Below are positions 59,530 through 64,000 of a DNA stretch of 64,000 bases, in pieces (the stretch's first letter is position 1; each line of letters opens with the position of its first letter). The notes under the pieces were generated by a model that was given only the letters and a program-made list of their open reading frames with translations, searched no databases and was not told the origin of the DNA. A program made the translations under genes and the position numbers. The DNA is from Bradyrhizobium algeriense (GTDB taxonomy: Bacteria > Pseudomonadota > Alphaproteobacteria > Rhizobiales > Xanthobacteraceae), in assembly GCF_036924595.1 (NCBI RefSeq), contig NZ_JAZHRV010000001.1, positions 3,224,001 through 3,288,000 on the forward strand. The letters run 5' to 3'.

Positions 59530-59617
59530 GTAGCCCGGATCGAGCGCAGCGCAATCCGGGGAAAGTCTTGCAGCGGACGGGGTGATCCCGGGTTGCGCTT
59601 CGCTCCACCCGGGCTAC
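59530..59617. repeat. intergenic repeat copy 2 (GTAGCCCGG...CCGGGCTAC)
   Basis: An 88-bp copy with the same ends as 58679-58803. Between gyrA's stop and the alpha/beta hydrolase start. Confidence 0.8.
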
Positions 59618-59632
59618 GCACAAGACCGGAGC

Positions 59633-62362
59633 TTACGCCCCGTTGCCGTTCTCACCGTTCTCCCCGTCGTCACCGATATGCTCGACCGACACCACGTGCT
59701 CGTCCTCGGCGGTATCGAACACGATGACGCCTTGCGTCGAGCGGCCGGCGATGCGGATGTCCTCGACCGGGCAGCGGATCAACTGGCCCTTGTCGGTCAC
59801 CAGCATGATCTGATCGCTGTGCTCCACGGGGAATGACGCCACCAGCTTGCCGTTGCGGTTGTTGACGGACATCGCGACGATGCCTTTGCCACCGCGACCG
59901 GTGGTGCGGTACTCGTAAGATGACGTGCGCTTGCCGTAGCCGTTGACGGACACCGTCAAGACGACCTGCTCCTGCGCCGACATCTCGACGTAGCGATCGG
60001 AAGAAAGCTGGATCGCGGTCGACGCCTCCTCGGTCTCCGCCTCGGCGGTTTCCTCGGTCGCGGCCTCGCCTGCCACCGCACGGCGCATCTTGAGGTAAGC
60101 CGACCGTTCGTCCGAGGTCGTCTCGACATGGCGCAGGATCGCCAGCGAGATCAGCGTGTCGTTTTCAGCGAGCGCGATGCCGCGCACGCCCATCGAGGTG
60201 CGGCCGGTGAAGACGCGGACATCGGTGACGGGGAAGCGGATGCACTGGCCGCCGGCCGCCGTCAGCAGCACGTCGTCGTGTTCGGTGCAGATCTGCACGT
60301 CGACGATCGCCTCGCCCTCCCCGAGCTTCATGGCGATGATGCCGGAGCGGCGGACATCGACGAAGTCGGACAGCTTGTTGCGGCGAACGGTGCCGCCTGT
60401 CGTAGCGAACATCACATCGAGATTGCCCCAGGAAGATTCATCCTCCGGCAGCGGCATGATGGTGGTGATGCGCTCGCCCTGTTCCAGCGGCAGGATGTTG
60501 ATCAGCGCCTTGCCGCGCGCGTTGGGAGCAGCCACCGGCAGCCGCCAGACCTTTTCCTTGTAGACCTGGCCGCGGGAGGAGAAGAACAGCACCGGCGTGT
60601 GGGTCGAGGCCACGAACAGCCTGGAGACAAAATCCTCGTCGCGGGTCTGCATGCCCGCCCGTCCCTTGCCGCCGCGCCGCTGGGCGCGATAGGTCGAGAG
60701 CGGGACGCGCTTGACGTAGCCGGCGTGCGAGACCGTGACCACCATGTCCTCGCGCTGGATAAGGTCCTCGTCCTCGACCTCGCCTTCCTGCTCGATAATG
60801 ACGGTCCTGCGAGGGGTGGCGAATTCGTCTTTCACGTCGGCGAGTTCAGTCTTGACGATGGCCTGCACGCGCGCGCGCGACCGCAGGATGTCGAGGTAAT
60901 CGGCGATTTCCACTGCGAGCTTGTCAAGCTCCTCGGAAATTTCCTCGCGGCCGAGCGCGGTCAGGCGCTGCAGTCGCAGCTCGAGAATGGCCTTGGCCTG
61001 CTCGAGCGATAGCCGTGCGGTGCCGTCGGGCGCCATCCGGTGCCGCGGGTCGTCGATCAGCGTAATCATCGCTTCCACGTCCCTGGCCGGCCAATCGCGC
61101 GACATCAAGGTATCGCGCGCGGTGTTCGGATCGGGCGAGGTTCTGATGACGCGAATGATCTCGTCGATATTGGCGACCGCGATTGCAAGACCGACCAGGA
61201 TATGGGCGCGGTCGCGGGCCTTGTTGAGCAGGAACTTGGTCCGACGGGTGATGACCTGCTCGCGGAACGCGATGAACAGCGTCAGCAGATCTTTCAGATT
61301 CATCGTCTGCGGGCGGCCAGAATCTAGCGCAAGCATGTTGGCCGGGAAGTTCGTCTGCAGCGGCGTGAAGCGATAGAGCTGATTGAGCACGACGTCCGCC
61401 ATCGCTTCGCGCTTCAACTCGATGACGACGCGGAAGCCGTCGCGGTCGGATTCGTCGCGCAGATCGGCGACGCCTTCGATCTTCTTTTCGCGCACCAACT
61501 CGGCGATGCGCTCGACCATCGTGGCCTTGTTTATCTGAAAGGGAATCTCGGTGATGATGATCGCTTCACGATCCTTGCGAATAGTATCGATCGTGACCTT
61601 GCCGCGCATCACGATGGAGCCGCGGCCCAGGTGATAGGCCGAGCGAATTCCCTGGCGCCCGAGAATGATGCCGCCGGTCGGAAAATCTGGTCCCGGAATA
61701 ATGTTGATGAGATCGTCGATGCCGAGCGCGGGGTTGTCGATCAGCGCCGTGCAGGCATCAATGACTTCGCCGAGATTGTGCGGGGGGATGTTGGTCGCCA
61801 TGCCTACGGCGATGCCGCCGGCGCCGTTGACCAGCAGGTTCGGGAACCTTGCCGGCAGAACCGACGGCTCCTTCTCGGAACTGTCGTAGTTTGGCTGGAA
61901 ATCGACAGTGTCCTTGTCGATATCGCCAAGAACTTCAAGCGCCGATCGGGTCAGACGGGCTTCGGTATATCGATACGCCGCGGGCGGATCGCCGTCGACC
62001 GAGCCGAAATTGCCCTGCCCGTCGATCAGCGGCACACGCATGGAGAAATCCTGCGCCATCCGGACCATGGCGTCGTAAATCGACTGGTCGCCGTGCGGAT
62101 GATACTTACCGATCACGTCACCGACGACGCGCGCGGACTTGACGTACTTCTTGTCGGGCGTGTGCCCCTGCTCGTACATCGAATACAAGATGCGGCGATG
62201 CACGGGCTTGAGCCCGTCGCGCGCGTCCGGCAACGCCCGCGCCACGATCACGCTCATGGCGTAATCGAGGTAGGAGCGTTTCATCTCGTCGAGGATGGAA
62301 ACGGGACGAATATCAGAGGGCTCCGGCGGCTCGCCGGGCGTGTTATCTTCAGGGTCAGACAA
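59633..62362 (-). CDS. gyrA: DNA gyrase subunit A
   Basis: Cleaves and rejoins DNA to introduce negative supercoils, with GyrB. 909 residues. Catalytic Tyr132 in AYRYTEARL; quinolone-region [13 protein letters not shown], where Gln93 takes the place of Ser83 of E. coli GyrA and Asp97 that of Asp87; C-terminal beta-pinwheel repeats including GRGGKG boxes (RRGGKGRAG and TGRGGKG). Its acidic insert before the C-terminal third ([16 protein letters not shown]) is a variable part. ATG 62362. Confidence 0.98.
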   Translation of the reverse strand: MSDPEDNTPGEPPEPSDIRPVSILDEMKRSYLDYAMSVIVARALPDARDGLKPVHRRILYSMYEQGHTPDKKYVKSARVVGDVIGKYHPHGDQSIYDAMVRMAQDFSMRVPLIDGQGNFGSVDGDPPAAYRYTEARLTRSALEVLGDIDKDTVDFQPNYDSSEKEPSVLPARFPNLLVNGAGGIAVGMATNIPPHNLGEVIDACTALIDNPALGIDDLINIIPGPDFPTGGIILGRQGIRSAYHLGRGSIVMRGKVTIDTIRKDREAIIITEIPFQINKATMVERIAELVREKKIEGVADLRDESDRDGFRVVIELKREAMADVVLNQLYRFTPLQTNFPANMLALDSGRPQTMNLKDLLTLFIAFREQVITRRTKFLLNKARDRAHILVGLAIAVANIDEIIRVIRTSPDPNTARDTLMSRDWPARDVEAMITLIDDPRHRMAPDGTARLSLEQAKAILELRLQRLTALGREEISEELDKLAVEIADYLDILRSRARVQAIVKTELADVKDEFATPRRTVIIEQEGEVEDEDLIQREDMVVTVSHAGYVKRVPLSTYRAQRRGGKGRAGMQTRDEDFVSRLFVASTHTPVLFFSSRGQVYKEKVWRLPVAAPNARGKALINILPLEQGERITTIMPLPEDESSWGNLDVMFATTGGTVRRNKLSDFVDVRRSGIIAMKLGEGEAIVDVQICTEHDDVLLTAAGGQCIRFPVTDVRVFTGRTSMGVRGIALAENDTLISLAILRHVETTSDERSAYLKMRRAVAGEAATEETAEAETEEASTAIQLSSDRYVEMSAQEQVVLTVSVNGYGKRTSSYEYRTTGRGGKGIVAMSVNNRNGKLVASFPVEHSDQIMLVTDKGQLIRCPVEDIRIAGRSTQGVIVFDTAEDEHVVSVEHIGDDGENGENGNGA

Positions 62363-62566
62363 AGGGGAAATCCGGTCAATTCTCAGTCGAGAATCATATA
62401 GCGCATCGGGGGTCCGATAACCACCCCGAAGCGCTCCGGATCGGCTCTTTTTCCGCTCGTTTTTTCATGGACTTACGGGGATCGGAAGCGCCTTGCATGG
62501 GGCTCGCGGGAGCGAGCTTTTTCGGGACCGCAAACAGCGGGTCCAAGCGACGCTTTTTGCGGCGGC

Positions 62567-62965
62567 TTAATGGCCGAAAACCACCGTATGCATGATCCGC
62601 CCCGGAAGGAATGTGAACAGCCCGGCAATGACCAGCGCGCCCCCAAAAATCATCGTCATGATCCGGCGATGATCGGCGATCCGATGGCGCCTGGCTCTCC
62701 ACACCGCGATCGGCAGCACGATCAGCGTGAAGATCGACAGCAGATGGATCGGGCTCCATGGGCCGAGCAAGCGGATCTCGTGGATCCAGAACGAGCTGGC
62801 GGCGACGACAGCCATCAGGCCGACCCAGATCCAGCCGACCGTCCGATGCGGCAGCGTGCCCTTCGGCGCAGCGAACTGGACGAGGCCAAGGGCGAAAGCG
62901 GCCATTGCCGCGAAGGCATGAACGGGGATCGCGGGAGCGGCATCCAGCAGCGGCGCGAGGGTCAT
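62567..62965 (-). CDS. DUF2306-type membrane protein
   Basis: 132 residues with four spans (about 15-30, 44-60, 70-88 and 102-120) and conserved His residues (HAFAAMAAF, HRTVGWIW, HLLSIFTL, DHRRIMTM), typical of DUF2306 proteins. Role unknown, inner-membrane. It lies between gyrA and ssb on the same strand, with gaps of 200-270 bp. Confidence 0.82.
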   Translation of the reverse strand: MTLAPLLDAAPAIPVHAFAAMAAFALGLVQFAAPKGTLPHRTVGWIWVGLMAVVAASSFWIHEIRLLGPWSPIHLLSIFTLIVLPIAVWRARRHRIADHRRIMTMIFGGALVIAGLFTFLPGRIMHTVVFGH

Positions 62966-63237
62966 GGCGGTGGTTCCCGGAGGAAGACCGATTGGCGTTC
63001 GAGGCAGCGATCAGCTTAAGTGAAATACCTCATGTAAATATTAATAACATAACGGCCGGGCCAACCGCCCGCGGGCCCGGATCGCGACGCGTCTGCCCCC
63101 GGCGCAATACAAGAAACGGCTTTTCAGCCGGAATGCGGCCGGTTCTTGCGCCGGCGCATCAGTCGTAACGCAGGCGCAGATGCCAGTTCTCGCAAGAGAA
63201 TTTCTTGCGAGCCAATGTGCCGGGCGAAGACCCCGAT

Positions 63238-63726
63238 TCAGAACGGGATGTCGTCGTCCATGTCGCTGTTGCGGGCACCGGCCGCCACGGCCCGGCGCGG
63301 CGCGGAACTGGCCGGACTGCTGGAGCCGAAATCGCCTGAATCGTCGGAGCCGAAACTGCCGCCACCGCCGCCGCTGCGGCCATCCAGCATCGTCAGGGTC
63401 GAGTTAAAACCCTGCAGCACGACTTCGGTCGAGTATTTCTCGACGCCGCTCTGGTCGGTCCATTTGCGGGTCTGCAGCGCGCCCTCGATGTAAACCTTGG
63501 CGCCCTTCTTCAGATACTGCTCGACAATCTTGCAAAGCGGTTCGGAGAAAATCACGACGCGGTGCCACTCGGTCTTTTCCTTACGCTCGCCGGTGCCCTT
63601 GTCGCGCCATGTCTCCGACGTCGCGATGCTCAGATTGGCAATCGGCCGCCCGTCCTGTGTCCGCCGGATTTCAGGATCCTTGCCGAGGTTGCCGATCAGA
63701 ATCACCTTGTTCACGCTTCCCGCCAT
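63238..63726 (-). CDS. ssb: single-stranded DNA-binding protein
   Basis: 162 residues: OB fold (about 4-112) with [19 protein letters not shown] at the start, [23 protein letters not shown] in the core, then a Gly/Ser-rich linker and the acidic DDDIPF tip that binds partner proteins. Start ATG 63726; an extra 19 upstream codons are not family-like. An SOS box lies 235 bp upstream, probably serving a divergent gene beyond the window, such as uvrA. Confidence 0.96.
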   Translation of the reverse strand: MAGSVNKVILIGNLGKDPEIRRTQDGRPIANLSIATSETWRDKGTGERKEKTEWHRVVIFSEPLCKIVEQYLKKGAKVYIEGALQTRKWTDQSGVEKYSTEVVLQGFNSTLTMLDGRSGGGGGSFGSDDSGDFGSSSPASSAPRRAVAAGARNSDMDDDIPF

Positions 63727-63960
63727 CGCCGCTCTCCACTCGATATCGCCGGCAAAAAATCGCCGGCAAAAAATCACTGGCAAAAATTACTGGTCGGACC
63801 CGCCAAGTGCCGGCCGCCTTCAATTCTTGACCTGTTGCTTGTCCGCCTTCTGCGTCCGTTTCCGGACATTCGAACGACCCTATACACTCGCAGGCTCCGC
63901 CGACTTAGCGATCCCTCGGCAAGCCGGCGGTTATCCACATATAGCATCGCCCCCGCAGCC

Positions 63961-63975
63961 GTTCCAGCTTTGTTC
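63961..63975. promoter_or_regulatory. LexA-type SOS box
   Basis: GTTC-CAGCTTT-GTTC fits exactly the alphaproteobacterial LexA site GTTC-N7-GTTC. In related genomes ssb and uvrA are divergent here and uvrA is LexA-controlled, so the site probably belongs to the gene beyond the right edge, and perhaps also ssb. Confidence 0.65.
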
Positions 63976-64000
63976 CCGCCAGCACCTAATATCTGGCCCG

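Noticed and set aside
60128..61012. Plus-strand frame opposite gyrA
   Set aside because: Shadow of gyrA, no domain.

Overview
The window is high-GC alphaproteobacterial DNA, and its gene content points to Bradyrhizobium or a very close relative. Three things suggest this: an ndvC / ndvB pair of the kind that makes cyclic beta-(1,3)(1,6)-glucans, several short proteins of a type I associate with Bradyrhizobium genomes, and the housekeeping order ssb - gyrA - coaD - cyclophilins - queA - tgt on one strand. The species call is inference from gene content; no database search was run.

Layout. 1-1908: a partial gene, a broken DUF4145 fragment and an FRG-domain gene. 2059-10748: glmU, a SPOR-like membrane protein, a small membrane protein, and the glucan locus (ndvC on minus; a secreted protein and ndvB on plus). 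10893-10968: tRNA-Lys(UUU). 10969-23200: an accessory stretch that starts directly after the tRNA. It holds small orphan genes with a shared upstream element, a surface-polysaccharide cluster (methyltransferase, GT2, DUF2304, GT39-like), an IS256-type transposase scar, a decapitated galE, GT61, GtrA and a solo HAD phosphatase, with many stand-alone terminator hairpins. 23238-35600: mostly Bradyrhizobium-type small secreted proteins (including two paralogues with a repeated Cys motif), a HisKA_2 sensor kinase with its response regulator, a formyltransferase-fold protein, RidA, an EamA exporter, a caspase-like protein, cysteine synthase and an orphan BrnA-like protein. 35646-41825: adaA-like regulator, MFS transporter, and a tightly packed four-gene operon built around a membrane-anchored ClpB-type AAA+ ATPase. 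41822-53375: tgt, an accessory block (tandem-repeat secreted protein, patatin lipoprotein, TetR, PepSY protein, asd, sorbosone dehydrogenase), then queA, two cyclophilins and coaD. 53648-59516: a second accessory block (DsbA-fold isomerase, GntR, fumarase-fold lyase, alpha/beta hydrolase between two copies of an intergenic repeat). 59633-63726: gyrA, DUF2306 protein and ssb, with a LexA-type SOS box at the right edge.

The most interesting candidate system is the 37726-41825 operon (anchored periplasmic protein, membrane-tethered Clp-type unfoldase, TPR/SEL1 protein, polytopic membrane protein), whose reading frames overlap by 4 and 1 bases and then lie 10 bases apart. The second is a compact regulon in which a TetR gene lies between two target genes (patatin lipoprotein and PepSY protein), each with a nearly identical 21-bp palindrome overlapping a predicted promoter. 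The third is a pair of small orphan genes preceded by the same roughly 60-bp element.
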